Numbered from the stretch's first letter, positions 35,482 through 46,525 are shown. The stretch: DNA of 64,000 nucleotides from Verrucomicrobiota bacterium (GCA_020831635.1 JAFIGC010000005.1:1-64000); one strand, 5' to 3'. Made by a program: numbers and translations. The notes: generated by a model not told the origin, from the letters alone.

Positions 35482-36073
35482 TACGTGTCCATCCGTGGTT
35501 CCTTTCCAAAACCCAAGCCCACAACCCCGGCATCAGTGAAAATCAGTGGGATCAGTGGTTCATTTTTGAGAGGTCAGAGGGAGAGAATGAGAGACAAAGC
35601 TTTGGACAAAGGCAAATGCATGCCCCCCTTAGCCCCTGCCAATACGGCGATTGGCGCTCCTGTCCCTCGTGCCCCGTCGATATACGTTCGAAGTTGGACG
35701 TTCAATGTTCCGCAAAATCCGTGGCCATCTGTTTCCGTGGTTCATTCCTGCCGAAGGCCAACCACTGAACGCACTGATCTTCACTGAGCCGACACGATGG
35801 GAATTGAGAATAAAGAATACAACTGGCGGTTCAATCATTCGAAAGCCAACCCCTACAAAAATCCGTGAACATCCGTGTCCATCCGTGGTTCCCCATTCCA
35901 AAACCAAAGCCCTCATCCCCGGCATCAGTGCAAATCAGTGGTATCAGTGGTTCATTCCTCGGAACCCGAGCACCCAAAAGATCCGTGTCCATCAATGCCA
36001 TCCGTGGTTCCCTTCCCCAAAAGCCAAGCCCAACTACCCCGGCATCAGTGAAAATCAGTGGTATCAGTGGTTT
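35482..36073. repeat. Composite ~90-base repeat, three copies
   Basis: Copies lie at about 35482-35564, 35860-35957 and 35981-36073. Each runs: one or two GTGTCCATCCGTGGTTCC segments (a broken one in copy 3), a CCAAAACCAAGCCC-like spacer, CCCCGGC, then three ATCAGTG units spaced 10 and 9 bases and ending GGTTCAT or GGTTTAC. The first copy is separated from the others by a stretch that includes the GTTGGACGTTC repeat. Confidence 0.8.
35685..35710. repeat. GTTGGACGTTC-type repeat, copy 1
   Basis: CGTTCGAAGTTGGACGTTC followed by AATGTTC. A second copy with two differences lies at 44456-44481. Translated, this repeat gives the NIERPTSN-like short motif that I recall from many spurious ORFs of environmental genomes. 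Confidence 0.75.
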
Positions 36074-36140
36074 ACCCAACAAGCCCAAAAAATTCCGTGT
36101 GTTCCGTGGTTGAGACTCATTCGTTCAATCGGCAAATGTT

Positions 36141-36194
36141 ATCGGCAAGGGACTGCCGATCTACGGTTTGGCTTATCGACAAGGGACTGTCGAT
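36141..36194. repeat. Paired hairpins with compensatory base changes
   Basis: Two 26-base units TTATCGrCAAGGGACTGyCG... lie 34 bases apart. In the first the stem is ATCGGCA/TGCCGAT, in the second ATCGACA/TGTCGAT, both with loop AGGGAC. The G-C pair is replaced by A-T on both sides. They end just before the membrane protein gene at 36206. Confidence 0.8.
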
Positions 36195-36205
36195 CTACTT
36201 TCCGC

Positions 36206-36535
36206 TTATCCTTGTTCGCTCGCCGGCTTGCCGCGAAAGGGTCGGGCGACAAATTTGAGCATCGCCTTTTCTTTGGCCCAGAAAAATTTGAACTGCCCCA
36301 ACAGCGTGCCGAATATCATGAGCATGACCTGATAGGTGGGGAAAATCATGAGGATGTAGGTGGGCACCTTGATCCATATCGAGGTTTCTTCCGTGAACCC
36401 GAAGAGCAACCAGACAATGGGACGAATCCGGGTGATGGAGAGGCCCGCGAGGGAAAACGTCAATAGAATGGCGGTCACCTGCCAATTGGAGGTGATCCCC
36501 CATTTGACTTTGAGTCGATCTGTCCAGGCGGGCAT
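36206..36535 (-). CDS. Small two-helix membrane protein (DUF6787-like)
   Basis: 109 residues with two hydrophobic helices, VTAILLTFSLAGLSITRI-like near 20-40 and ILMIFPTYQVMLMIFGTLLG near 61-80, and a basic C-terminus (FFWAKEKAMLKFVARPFRGK). The layout (WGITSNWQ at the start, FPTYQ and GQFKFFW later) resembles the small family DUF6787; I am moderately sure of the name and know no function. It begins 10 bases after the atpC stop on the same strand, so it is likely co-transcribed with the ATP synthase genes. Confidence 0.75.
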   Translation of the reverse strand: MPAWTDRLKVKWGITSNWQVTAILLTFSLAGLSITRIRPIVWLLFGFTEETSIWIKVPTYILMIFPTYQVMLMIFGTLLGQFKFFWAKEKAMLKFVARPFRGKPASEQG

Positions 36536-36544
36536 GGGGCGGAT

Positions 36545-36856
36545 TTAGTCCTTATCCCCGGCAGCGTCTTCGGCGGTCAATTTCTTGGCCGCTTCGTAAG
36601 AATCCACTTTCTCGGCAAAATCCACCAGCATGACCACGTCGGGTTTGCGCACTTCGAGGGTGCCCTCCCCAAAGACATACCATTGGGTGCCGGAGGAGGT
36701 GATGACTTTTCCCGGTCCCACCAGCAGGGCGGTGATCATGGGCGCGTGGCCGGTGAGAACCCCGAAAGACCCTTTGTAGCCTGTCGCCTGCACGGTATCG
36801 ACGGTATCGTCGAATATCGGGCCTTCGGGGGTGAGAATGCGGAGGTTGTAACTCAT
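36545..36856 (-). CDS. atpC: F1Fo ATP synthase subunit epsilon
   Basis: 103 residues. LRILTPEGPIFDDTVDTVQA, GSFGVLTGHAPMITALLVGP and FGEGTLEVRKPDVVMLVD are the epsilon beta-sandwich. The C-terminal helical part is short (about 15 residues), so the inhibitory hairpin of longer epsilon subunits is reduced. Lies 21 bases downstream of atpD in the atp operon. Confidence 0.94.
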   Translation of the reverse strand: MSYNLRILTPEGPIFDDTVDTVQATGYKGSFGVLTGHAPMITALLVGPGKVITSSGTQWYVFGEGTLEVRKPDVVMLVDFAEKVDSYEAAKKLTAEDAAGDKD

Positions 36857-36876
36857 GTGCGGGGATCCAAATCAAT

Positions 36877-39242
<2,366 letters not shown>

Positions 39243-39320
39243 TGCGTGCTTTCGGGGTCGGTTCGGGGGATCGGGCGGCAAACATCACGGGGAGGTCGGC
39301 CGCCCGATGAGGTCCATTGG

Positions 39321-40835
39321 TTATTTCCAAGTGCGTTTGAAGTCTTCGATGATGCGCTTCAATTCCGCTTCCACTTCGTCGGTGAGGGCGAGTTCCTTGC
39401 GGACCAACTTCGTGAAGTCGGCGTAGGAGGAATCGAGGGCGTCATTCATTTTGGCTTCGAATTCACGGATGCGGTCCACGGGAATGTCATCCAAAAGCCC
39501 GCGGGTCCCGGCGTAAATGATGACGATCTGTTTGACCACGTCCAACGGTTGGTGCACGCCCTGTTTGATGACCTGCATGAGGCGTTGGCCCCGTTCCAAT
39601 TGGCGGCGGGTGGTGGCGTCCAAGTCACTGGCAAACTGGGAGAAGGCCGCGAGTTCGCGGTATTGCGCCAAGTCCAGTCGCAAGGTGCCGGCCACTTTTT
39701 TCATGGCCTTGATCTGCGCGTCGCCGCCCACGCGGGACACGGAAATCCCGGCGTTGATGGCCGGGCGCTGTCCGGCGTTGAAGAGGTCGCTTTCGAGGAA
39801 GATCTGACCGTCGGTAATGGAAATCACGTTGGTGGGAATGTAAGCGGACACGTCCCCGCCCTGGGTTTCAATCACCGGCAAGGCCGTCAGCGAACCCGCG
39901 CCCTTGGCGTCGCTCATTTTCGCGGCGCGTTCCAGCAACCGGCTGTGCAAGTAGAAAATGTCGCCGGGATACGCTTCGCGTCCGGGAGGACGGCGGAGGA
40001 GCAGAGAAAGCTGACGATAGGCCTGGGCCTGTTTCGTCAAGTCGTCGAACACAATCAGGGCGTGTTTGCCATTGTCCCGGTAATATTCGGCCATGGCGGT
40101 CCCGGAATACGGGGCCAAGAACTGCATGGCGGCGGGATCGGAGGCGGTCGCGGCGATAATGGTGGTGTATTCCATGGCGCCGTGCTTTTTCAGCGTTTCC
40201 ACCACTTGCACCACCGTGGAACGCTTTTGCCCGATGGCCACGTAGAAACAGTGGACGTCCTGGCCGCGTTGGTTGATGATGGTGTCGATGGCGAGGGCGG
40301 TTTTGCCGGTTTTGCGGTCGCCAATGATCAATTCGCGCTGACCTCGGCCAATCGGGGTCAGGGCGTCGATGACCTTGATCCCGGTCTGCATCGGTTCGTG
40401 CACGTCTTTGCGCTCAATGATGCCGGGGGCCTTGACTTCAATCTGGCGCTGTTCTTTGGCCTGAATGGGCGGACCGCCGTCAATGGCAACGCCGAGGGCG
40501 TCGACCACGCGGCCGGAAAGAGCGTCCCCGGCGGGAACGGAGGCAATGGTTTCGGTGCGCTTGACTTGGTCGCCTTCCTGAATTTCGGTGTCGGAACCGA
40601 ACAGGGCGATCCCCACGTTGTCTGCTTCGAGGTTGAGGGCCATGCCGCGCAGGCCGTTTTTGGTGAATTCCACCAGTTCCCCGGCCATGACACCGGAGAG
40701 ACCATGCACACGGGCAATCCCGTCGCCCACGCTCAGGACCGTGCCGACCTCGTAAATTTCCGGGCCGGTTTTAAAGTCTTTGAGTTGTTGACGGAGGATG
40801 GAAGCCACCTCATCGGGCTGGATGTCGATGGACAT
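39321..40835 (-). CDS. atpA: F1Fo ATP synthase subunit alpha
   Basis: 504 residues. [18 protein letters not shown] at the N-terminus, P-loop [15 protein letters not shown] near 170, [19 protein letters not shown] near 265, and [20 protein letters not shown] near 290 are diagnostic. The length is normal. Non-catalytic nucleotide-binding subunit of F1 on the cytoplasmic side. Confidence 0.97.
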   Translation of the reverse strand: MSIDIQPDEVASILRQQLKDFKTGPEIYEVGTVLSVGDGIARVHGLSGVMAGELVEFTKNGLRGMALNLEADNVGIALFGSDTEIQEGDQVKRTETIASVPAGDALSGRVVDALGVAIDGGPPIQAKEQRQIEVKAPGIIERKDVHEPMQTGIKVIDALTPIGRGQRELIIGDRKTGKTALAIDTIINQRGQDVHCFYVAIGQKRSTVVQVVETLKKHGAMEYTTIIAATASDPAAMQFLAPYSGTAMAEYYRDNGKHALIVFDDLTKQAQAYRQLSLLLRRPPGREAYPGDIFYLHSRLLERAAKMSDAKGAGSLTALPVIETQGGDVSAYIPTNVISITDGQIFLESDLFNAGQRPAINAGISVSRVGGDAQIKAMKKVAGTLRLDLAQYRELAAFSQFASDLDATTRRQLERGQRLMQVIKQGVHQPLDVVKQIVIIYAGTRGLLDDIPVDRIREFEAKMNDALDSSYADFTKLVRKELALTDEVEAELKRIIEDFKRTWK

Positions 40836-40849
40836 ATGAGATTCCTTGC

Positions 40850-41383
40850 TTAAGCGTTAATGACGTTTTGTTTGAAAGTTTTGAGTTTGGCGGCGAGGCT
40901 GTAGTCCTCGATGCGGTCACCCATTTGAATGAGAAAGCCCCCGATCAGGGATTCGTCCACTTCGCTGTGCAAGCGGATGCTTTTCCCCAGCCGGTCGGCC
41001 AGTTTTTGGTTCAGATCGGTTTCCTGTTTGGCGAGAAATTTCTCGGCGGACCGCAGGGACACGTTGACGATCCCCCGTTCCTCGTCCATGGAGCGTTCGA
41101 TCTCCAACAGGATGTCGGGCAAGTCCCGAAGCCGTTCTTTCCGGGCCAGCAGGCGAAGAAACACGAGAGTAACCTCATGCAGCTTGCCCTTGAAGAGCGC
41201 GGTCAGCACCTCGTCCCGCTTGACGGCGGGGATGAGGGGGTGACTGAGGAACGAGGCGAATTCCGGGGAGGAATCCAGCAAAGCCGACAAGGCTTGGGCA
41301 TCCTCGTATACCCTGTCCAGCGCGTCCGCTTCGCGGGCGGCACTGAACAAGGCGGGGGTGTATCGTTTGGCAACGGCGGACAT
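40850..41383 (-). CDS. atpH: F1Fo ATP synthase subunit delta
   Basis: 177 residues: [20 protein letters not shown] is the standard delta start, and the C-terminal [27 protein letters not shown] holds the conserved GG.....D..ID-like segment. Stator subunit between F1 and subunit b. Six bases downstream of atpF. Confidence 0.95.
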   Translation of the reverse strand: MSAVAKRYTPALFSAAREADALDRVYEDAQALSALLDSSPEFASFLSHPLIPAVKRDEVLTALFKGKLHEVTLVFLRLLARKERLRDLPDILLEIERSMDEERGIVNVSLRSAEKFLAKQETDLNQKLADRLGKSIRLHSEVDESLIGGFLIQMGDRIEDYSLAAKLKTFKQNVINA

Positions 41384-41389
41384 TCGGAA

Positions 41390-41995
41390 TTACATCTCCG
41401 CAATCAGTTGATCGGTCAGGGCCTTGCGACCCTTGGCGTCCAACGTTTGGTTGAGCAATTTCATGGTCAATTCGACCGCGACGTCGGCACTGCTGGCCCG
41501 AAGGGAGGCTTCGGCCTTGCCGCGCGCGGTTTTGATGTCCCGATCCGCGTTTTCTTTGATGATCAAGGCCTCTTCACGAGCCTTTTCCTCGATGCCGCGG
41601 GCCGCCTCTTTGGCGGCGTCGCGGGCATGATCGATCATCTCGCGGGTCTGCTTGTCCGCGTCCTCGACCATCTCCTTGATTTTGTCATCGAGCTTGGCCA
41701 TTTCCCGGCGGAGGGTGTCCGCGTTTTCGAGAGACTGCTCGATTTCCGCTTCACGGTGATCCAGGTTTTCCAGGATTGGGGTGAAGGCGAATTTCTTGAG
41801 GATGTAGGCCGCGATGCCGAAGATCAGCAGAAACCAAAAGAACATGGCCGCATCCACGGCGGAAGATCCGCCGTGACTGCCCGCCACGTCATGGCCGGCG
41901 CCCGCGTGGGCTCCGGCTTGGTGACCGCCCGGTACCTCCTGATAGGTGGCAACGGCATGGTTGTGTGGGTTTTCCACCAATGTGTTTTCCGACAT
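41390..41995 (-). CDS. atpF: F1Fo ATP synthase subunit b
   Basis: 201 residues. A His/Gly-rich N-terminal part of about 45 residues (HQAGAHAGAGHDVAGSH...) precedes the membrane helix AAMFFWFLLIFGIAAYILKKF, then a long charged helix. Only one b gene is present, so the stator uses a b homodimer. The His-rich periplasmic tail is longer than in enterobacterial b. Confidence 0.93.
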   Translation of the reverse strand: MSENTLVENPHNHAVATYQEVPGGHQAGAHAGAGHDVAGSHGGSSAVDAAMFFWFLLIFGIAAYILKKFAFTPILENLDHREAEIEQSLENADTLRREMAKLDDKIKEMVEDADKQTREMIDHARDAAKEAARGIEEKAREEALIIKENADRDIKTARGKAEASLRASSADVAVELTMKLLNQTLDAKGRKALTDQLIAEM

Positions 41996-42032
41996 GGGAA
42001 TGGTTCTCCGAAAAGGATTTCAGAGGACGGAA

Positions 42033-42254
42033 TTACTTGCCAACGGCGATGATGCAGATCACGGCGCAGAAAAGGGCGACACCTTCGATCAACGCGGCCG
42101 CGATGATCATCATGGTCTGGAGCTTGGCAAGAATTTCAGGTTGACGTGCGGAACTTTCGAGGGCGGCCACGGCCACTTTGGAGATTCCAAGTCCGGCGCC
42201 GATGGTGACAAGACCCGCGCCAATGGCGGCGAATACAGCTGCTGACATTTCCAT
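42033..42254 (-). CDS. atpE: F1Fo ATP synthase subunit c
   Basis: 73 residues, two helices. The ion-binding carboxylate is Glu57 in AAALIEGVALF. The Gln and Ser/Thr residues of Na+-type c subunits are not seen around it, so the ring is most likely proton-driven. The conserved loop RQPE is at residues 37-40. Start ATG at 42254; 42248 is an alternative. Confidence 0.95.
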   Translation of the reverse strand: MEMSAAVFAAIGAGLVTIGAGLGISKVAVAALESSARQPEILAKLQTMMIIAAALIEGVALFCAVICIIAVGK

Positions 42255-42303
42255 AATTGATTACCTTCGTTGTGTAGTTTGAGTTACGGTTGAAAAAACA
42301 GGG

Positions 42304-43098
42304 TTAATGTTCGGGATGCAACACCTGCCCCACGAAGATCGCGGAGAGCATGGTGAAAATGTATGCTTGGAGAAACGCCACGAGGATTTCAAGAAAATAC
42401 ACGAAGAGTCCTCCGAAAATCGCGGGCAATGCCGGCGCGCCGTAAATGACGATCAATCCGGTCATCGCAAACAAAACAATGTGTCCGGCCAGCATGTTGG
42501 CAAACAACCGGATGGACAGCACGATGGCCTTGATGAAGACACCGGCGATCTCAATGGGTACCAGCAAAAACAGGACCGGCAGGGGAATGCCGTGCGGTAC
42601 GAAGTTTTTCAAGAATCCGAGAAATCCGAAACGATCGATTCCCAGATAGAGCATGGCCGCGAAAGTGGTGAAGGCGAATGCGCCGGTCACCCCCAACGAG
42701 GCGGTGGCGGTGGTGAACAAGGGAATGAGTCCCATCAGGTTCAAGGTGAGGATCAGGGTGAACTGCGTGAGAAAGAGCCAAGCGTATTGCCGGCCATCGA
42801 CTTTGCCAAGATTCGCCACGCTGATATCATCGCGCACAAACACCACCACGCTTTCCAGCAAATTGGTGATGCCCCGCGGCACCCTGGCCTTTTGATCGTA
42901 CACTTTGCAGTACAGCCAACAGAGCAACCCCGCCGCGAAGAGGCCCATCAAACCGGACAACTTGAACCAGGGAGGCAGATTCGCCCCGGCAAAATCCAAA
43001 TGCACGGGGCCAATGGACCAGCCATGGCCATCCAATACGTGGTGGGTGATGTGATCAACCACTTGTTGCATTTTGTCAACGTTCTGTTCGGCGCTCAT
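42304..43098 (-). CDS. atpB: F1Fo ATP synthase subunit a
   Basis: 264 residues, five or six membrane helices. The essential Arg is in LSIRLFANMLAGHIVL near residue 200, and LNLMGLIPL near 120 is also conserved. Forms the proton half-channels with the c ring. Its start overlaps the preceding atpI-like gene by 23 bases. Confidence 0.96.
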   Translation of the reverse strand: MSAEQNVDKMQQVVDHITHHVLDGHGWSIGPVHLDFAGANLPPWFKLSGLMGLFAAGLLCWLYCKVYDQKARVPRGITNLLESVVVFVRDDISVANLGKVDGRQYAWLFLTQFTLILTLNLMGLIPLFTTATASLGVTGAFAFTTFAAMLYLGIDRFGFLGFLKNFVPHGIPLPVLFLLVPIEIAGVFIKAIVLSIRLFANMLAGHIVLFAMTGLIVIYGAPALPAIFGGLFVYFLEILVAFLQAYIFTMLSAIFVGQVLHPEH

Positions 43099-43492
43099 CC
43101 GTATGAAGGTTCGGGGTTTGAATTGAAATCAGGTGTAACCGCAAAATGCCCATTGCGAGGACGGCGGTATAGGTGATGAAAAACACGGGCACAAATACAG
43201 GGCTTCTCACAGCTTGCAACCCTATTAATAAAAAAATTGTGAAAGTATTCACGAATAGCTTGCCCATGATCCATAAAAGCCCGTAAATCAGGCCGAATGC
43301 GTCCCCGGTTTTCGCCTGTAACCGCGCTGCCAAGCCAAACATCACGTGATTGAACCCCAGGAGACCCAGTGCGGTCCATAGCTCGAAGCTCGTCAACGCA
43401 CCGTCCAACCAATAGTGTATGCCAATGGCCAAACCGCCAATCAGTGCCGAAGAGAGCAACCACCAGACTACGGATAGAATTTTTTGCTTCAT
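43076..43492 (-). CDS. AtpI/subunit-I-like membrane protein
   Basis: 138 residues from the ATG at 43492, which overlaps the stop of the preceding gene (ATGA). Four hydrophobic helices (ILSVVWWLLSSALIGGLAIG, LWTALGLLGFNHVMFGL, LLWIMGKLFVNTFTIFLLIG, VFVPVFFITYTAVLAMGIL). The position just before atpB and the size fit the poorly conserved AtpI/subunit I assembly or Mg2+ uptake factor; sequence alone is not decisive. Confidence 0.75.
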   Translation of the reverse strand: MKQKILSVVWWLLSSALIGGLAIGIHYWLDGALTSFELWTALGLLGFNHVMFGLAARLQAKTGDAFGLIYGLLWIMGKLFVNTFTIFLLIGLQAVRSPVFVPVFFITYTAVLAMGILRLHLISIQTPNLHTDERRTER

Positions 43493-43830
43493 GGCGTGGC
43501 CCCCTCGTCGTTTACGTTTCCTGGAGTGTCCTGTTTGCGCAGGAGCGAATCGGAATCGACGGTGGGAACGGGCCTTTCCCCTCTTCGCACCAGTTTCCAC
43601 ACTTCGTAAGCGCCATAAATCAACCCCACGGAGATCCCCAACAGCACGCCGAGGGGCGCGCGACCCGTTTTTTCGTCCCACAAATGACCCAACCAACCGA
43701 AAAGGCCCATGGCCACGGCAAAACTGCTGCCGAACAACACGCCCGGATGGGTGCGGTTGCCGTCCGGCGGGTCGCGGCGGGCGTTCAAAAGGGGTTTGGG
43801 GTCGGAAGAGTCCTTGGGCATGGGGTTCAT
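43489..43830 (-). CDS. AtpZ/AtpI-family F0F1 ATP synthase assembly protein
   Basis: 113 residues: a polar N-terminus, then two helices FGSSFAVAMGLFGWLGHLWD and APLGVLLGISVGLIYGAYEVWK. The G-x3-DxxxG-P-like hairpin with WDEKTGRAPLG is typical of the small AtpZ/AtpI proteins that head atp operons and help assemble the c ring. ATG at 43830. First gene of the contiguous atp run; the preceding 134 bases hold no other gene. Confidence 0.85.
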   Translation of the reverse strand: MNPMPKDSSDPKPLLNARRDPPDGNRTHPGVLFGSSFAVAMGLFGWLGHLWDEKTGRAPLGVLLGISVGLIYGAYEVWKLVRRGERPVPTVDSDSLLRKQDTPGNVNDEGATP

Positions 43831-43964
43831 GTATCGATTTCAACCCGATGGATCAAGACTGGAAACCCGTTCTTTCGCAGAAAGATGATGCAAAATCGTG
43901 TGTTTGTTGTTGTAACACTCGGAGGGGTGCCTGCGGTGGAATTGCCTTTGCTTCCTTTGGGTAA

Positions 43965-44357
43965 TCAAGGGGGTTCGTGCCCACAATACATGCACTTTTT
44001 TCGGTCCCGTTGCAAGATGCGGGCACATTTGGCGCATTTCCTTAATCGCAATTGTTTCCCCGATCCTTGTTGTCCGGATTTTGCGGGGACTTCTTTCGTC
44101 GCCTCTTCGGTCAAATCGGAAAGTTTCCGCTTGAGATCCTCTTCGGAGCACAGGCCTTTTTCCAGCATCAGTTCCTTCAACGCGCGAAGCACCACCGCCG
44201 TTTCCCCCAGCTCTTCCTCGAGTTCTGAAACACGCAACAACAACTTGCGCCGTTCCACGCTGGCACTCGTCTGCAACTTGGTTTGTTTCGAGCGCAAGTC
44301 CTCGATGTCGACCCGCTGTAAGAAATCATTGTCAAAAACATATTTCCATATGCTCAT
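43965..44357 (-). CDS. Coiled-coil protein with C-terminal zinc ribbon
   Basis: 130 residues. Residues about 15-85 are charged and helical with heptad character (ERRKLLLRVSELEEELGETA). The C-terminus has C-x2-C-x11-C-x2-C (CAKC ... CMYC), a likely zinc ribbon. No family recognised. Located upstream of the atp genes on the same strand with a 134-base gap, so it may or may not share their promoter. Confidence 0.7.
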   Translation of the reverse strand: MSIWKYVFDNDFLQRVDIEDLRSKQTKLQTSASVERRKLLLRVSELEEELGETAVVLRALKELMLEKGLCSEEDLKRKLSDLTEEATKEVPAKSGQQGSGKQLRLRKCAKCARILQRDRKKCMYCGHEPP

Positions 44358-44455
44358 GGGTCTTTTTTTGGCTTTTCAGCCAAAATGTCAATGAAAAATT
44401 GTACCCCGCCGATGCGCAGATCTACAATCCCGTCCCCATTGCCCCGCCCCTTCAA

Positions 44456-44481
44456 CGTTCGGAGTTGGACGTTCGATGTTC
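44456..44481. repeat. GTTGGACGTTC-type repeat, copy 2
   Basis: CGTTCGGAGTTGGACGTTC followed by GATGTTC; differs from the copy at 35685-35710 at two positions. It lies in the 477-base gap 44358-44834, which holds only repeats and no supportable gene. Confidence 0.75.
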
Positions 44482-44532
44482 GGCGTTCGCTTTCCCCCAA
44501 GCGGCAGCTCTGGTCGTTCCTCCCGACGCTAC

Positions 44533-44672
44533 CGCACTCCAAAGACGCTTCGCGTCCGCGCGTGGAGAGCTGTGGAGGCATGTTGGTTAAGCGCGGATCA
44601 GGATGAAGCGGTCATTCGACAAAGTGCCCCCAACGCAGATAAGGCGGGGACGCGAAGCGTCTTTGGAGTGCG
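44533..44672. mobile_element. MITE-like element with perfect 25-base inverted ends
   Basis: The 25 bases at 44533-44557 (beginning CGCACTCCAAAGACGCTTCG) are exactly complementary to 44648-44672, with a 90-base interior. CGCTAC outside the left end pairs with GTAGCG outside the right end after one extra T. The arms share GCACTCCAAAG-CGCTTCGCG with the tandem repeat at 21778-21909. No transposase frame fits inside. A miniature inverted-repeat element is the best reading; a strong cruciform or RNA hairpin is the alternative. Confidence 0.65.
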
Positions 44673-44761
44673 TGTAGCGAGCTTGCAAGCTGCCGCTTTC
44701 CAGAACCTACGACCTCTTCCGAGGAGGTGACATTGAAATCCCCGGGTCTTTCAGGCCGTAC

Positions 44762-44796
44762 TTTGTAGCATTTTTATGACCAAAACGCTACAAAGC
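44762..44796. repeat. 9-base-stem inverted repeat
   Basis: CTTTGTAGC at 44762-44770 and GCTACAAAG at 44788-44796, with a 17-base AT-rich loop. Preceded by CTTTCAGGCC, a piece also found in the element at 4741-4921. Confidence 0.6.
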
Positions 44797-44834
44797 ACAC
44801 ACCTTCTGCCGAGGTGTCCCTATCTCTTCACCCC

Positions 44835-45381
44835 CTACCCCCTCTCCTCAAACACCTCCGCGCCCATCCCGGGCACTTCCGGTTCATCCGGCCAGTGCCA
44901 ATAGCCCAACGCATAAAGCGAGGCGGCCTGCGGAAAATCCGCCACCGTGCAAAAGGCCTCGTATTTGGCCTGAAAGTCCTGCACCTGTTACGGGGTCACC
45001 GGCGGCGCCGCGGGTTCTGGCCGTGGCCGTAAGCAGCTCGCCCCAGTACGCGCAGCGCATGCCGCCGCCCGAGGCCACGTAAATCTCGCCGGGGCGGAGT
45101 TGATCCAGGGCCTCCGTCAATTTGCCGAAAGGCTGAGCCTGTTCGCCGTACACATCCATCATCAATACCGGCATGGCGAGGCCCGCGATTTTCATCTCCG
45201 GCAACATGGGACGCACCTCCGCCGGCAAAAAGCGGTGGTACTCCCCGAGGCCGTCGAGAACATCGCAGATCACCGGCGTGTAGAGCCGCTGCTGAAGAAG
45301 GGCGAAAAGATCGGTGTCGTTGTCAGGAATCGAGGTCATGGGATCTGGGGATGAGGGGTTGTTTGCGGGGACAGGGTTCAT
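44835..45381 (-). pseudogene. Broken RraA-family gene fused to an unrelated remnant
   Basis: The ATG at 45381 overlaps the stop of the mannonate dehydratase-like gene (ATGA). Residues about 25-127 are RraA/aldolase-like ([52 protein letters not shown]). Right after AAG the expected V(V/I)DGxxRD catalytic segment is missing and the frame runs through sequence that looks out of frame to the stop at 44884. In the next frame the DNA encodes a plausible C-terminal end ([20 protein letters not shown] ... [11 protein letters not shown]) stopping at 44835. This looks like a deletion joining two genes. A sequencing error alone does not explain the missing RraA part. Confidence 0.65.
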
Positions 45382-46436
45382 GCGGTTTCCCCCAGCAGGG
45401 CCTTCATGTAGCCCATCGCGAAGGCCATGCCAGCATGCAAGGGACCGGGCGCGGACATTTTGGGCGTGTGGTCCGGAATCAGCACCCCGTCAAAACCGCT
45501 TTCGCGGAGAAGGCGCACGATCACGCGCATGTCGAGGTCGCCTTCATCGATGAAGACTTCGTGATAGTTCGGCACCTGACCCCGCACATTGCGGAAATGG
45601 ATATACCCGATGCGCCCCGCCTCGGCATAGTGCCGGGTCCACTCATACACACCGCCCTCGGTCATCTCCGCCAGACTGCCCAGACACAGCTCCAGCGCGT
45701 TCGACGGCCCCGGATTGAGATCGATGAGCTTCTGGTACAGCGAGGGCTGGTTGACCAGCCGGGGCTGACCTCGCAGACGCTCCACCGGCGGGTCGTCCGG
45801 ATGGGCCGCCAGCCGCACCCCCGCTTGTTCCGCCACCGGAAGCACGTCGTTCAAAAACCGTCCCAGCCGGTCCCAAAACGCGTCCGTTGAGGCGGGCGCA
45901 TGCGGTTTTCCGGCGGCCTCCGGATCGTACACCATATTCCAAATCATGCCGTCGGGGATCGGGGTTTGATCGATGACCCCGTTCATGCCGACCGACTCGG
46001 CCCCGCCGCGGGCGAAGTTCCCCGACACCCGGCCCGCCACCCCGGCCAGACTGAAATTGTATCCGATCAGGGGAATGCTCGCGGCGCCCACATTCTGAAT
46101 CAGGCGGCAGAGGTGCGCGACCTGTTCATCCCGGCGCGGACCGTCGAGCAGAACATCATACCAATGCGCGGGATCAAAATTCTCAACCGCCTCCAGCACC
46201 AAATCGTGCCGGGCGAGATCGGCCTTCAGCCGCGCCAGCGCCTCCGGTTCCCAGAACGGATCGGAGCCGCCCGCGCGTCCCCAACCCACATCGCCGCCGA
46301 CCGGCTGGTTGTCCTTGTCGGTGGCGCCGAAGTAATCGACCAGATGAACCACCACATGGGTGGCGCCGCACTGGCGGGCAAAGCGGTAATGCGCTTCGTT
46401 GAGTTGATGACGGTACAGTCCGAATCCCAATTTCAT
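45378..46436 (-). CDS. Mannonate dehydratase-like protein (UxuA family, TIM barrel)
   Basis: 352 residues from the ATG at 46436 ([20 protein letters not shown]); the open frame upstream to 46502 lacks similarity. Features of the family: [30 protein letters not shown] near 125, [15 protein letters not shown] near 220, and [20 protein letters not shown] near 290 with likely metal ligands. UxuA dehydrates D-mannonate in hexuronate catabolism; family members with other acid-sugar substrates are possible. Coupled to the broken RraA gene. A 20-base palindrome lies 69 bases upstream, and the PEP-CTERM gene at 46635 is divergent. Confidence 0.82.
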   Translation of the reverse strand: MKLGFGLYRHQLNEAHYRFARQCGATHVVVHLVDYFGATDKDNQPVGGDVGWGRAGGSDPFWEPEALARLKADLARHDLVLEAVENFDPAHWYDVLLDGPRRDEQVAHLCRLIQNVGAASIPLIGYNFSLAGVAGRVSGNFARGGAESVGMNGVIDQTPIPDGMIWNMVYDPEAAGKPHAPASTDAFWDRLGRFLNDVLPVAEQAGVRLAAHPDDPPVERLRGQPRLVNQPSLYQKLIDLNPGPSNALELCLGSLAEMTEGGVYEWTRHYAEAGRIGYIHFRNVRGQVPNYHEVFIDEGDLDMRVIVRLLRESGFDGVLIPDHTPKMSAPGPLHAGMAFAMGYMKALLGETA

Positions 46437-46505
46437 AGATGGCGAGATCCATAGAGGCTCGGCGTGGCAGTCGTCAACCGCAAAAAAATCCAAGCCCGTC
46501 AAATA

Positions 46506-46525
46506 ATTGTTAACGTGTTAACAAT
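46506..46525. promoter_or_regulatory. Perfect 9-2-9 palindrome, operator candidate
   Basis: ATTGTTAACGTGTTAACAAT lies between the divergent mannonate dehydratase-like gene (start 46436) and PEP-CTERM gene (start 46635). Size and the 2-base centre fit a LacI- or GntR-type dimer. Its regulator is not next to it; the AraC gene at 49985 and a distant LacI are both possible. Confidence 0.6.

Noticed and set aside
35035-36073. CRISPR array
   Set aside because: Repeats are of unequal length and spacing, without unique spacers of constant size, and there are no cas genes.
35215-36466. Several long open frames across the repeat region on both strands
   Set aside because: Their translations consist of repeat-derived motifs, have no ribosome binding sites, and switch character where the repeats change. 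The DNA is explained by repeats.
42033-42254. Na+-type ATP synthase c subunit
   Set aside because: Glu57 lies in LIEGVAL, and the Gln and Ser/Thr ligands of Na+-binding c subunits are not present.
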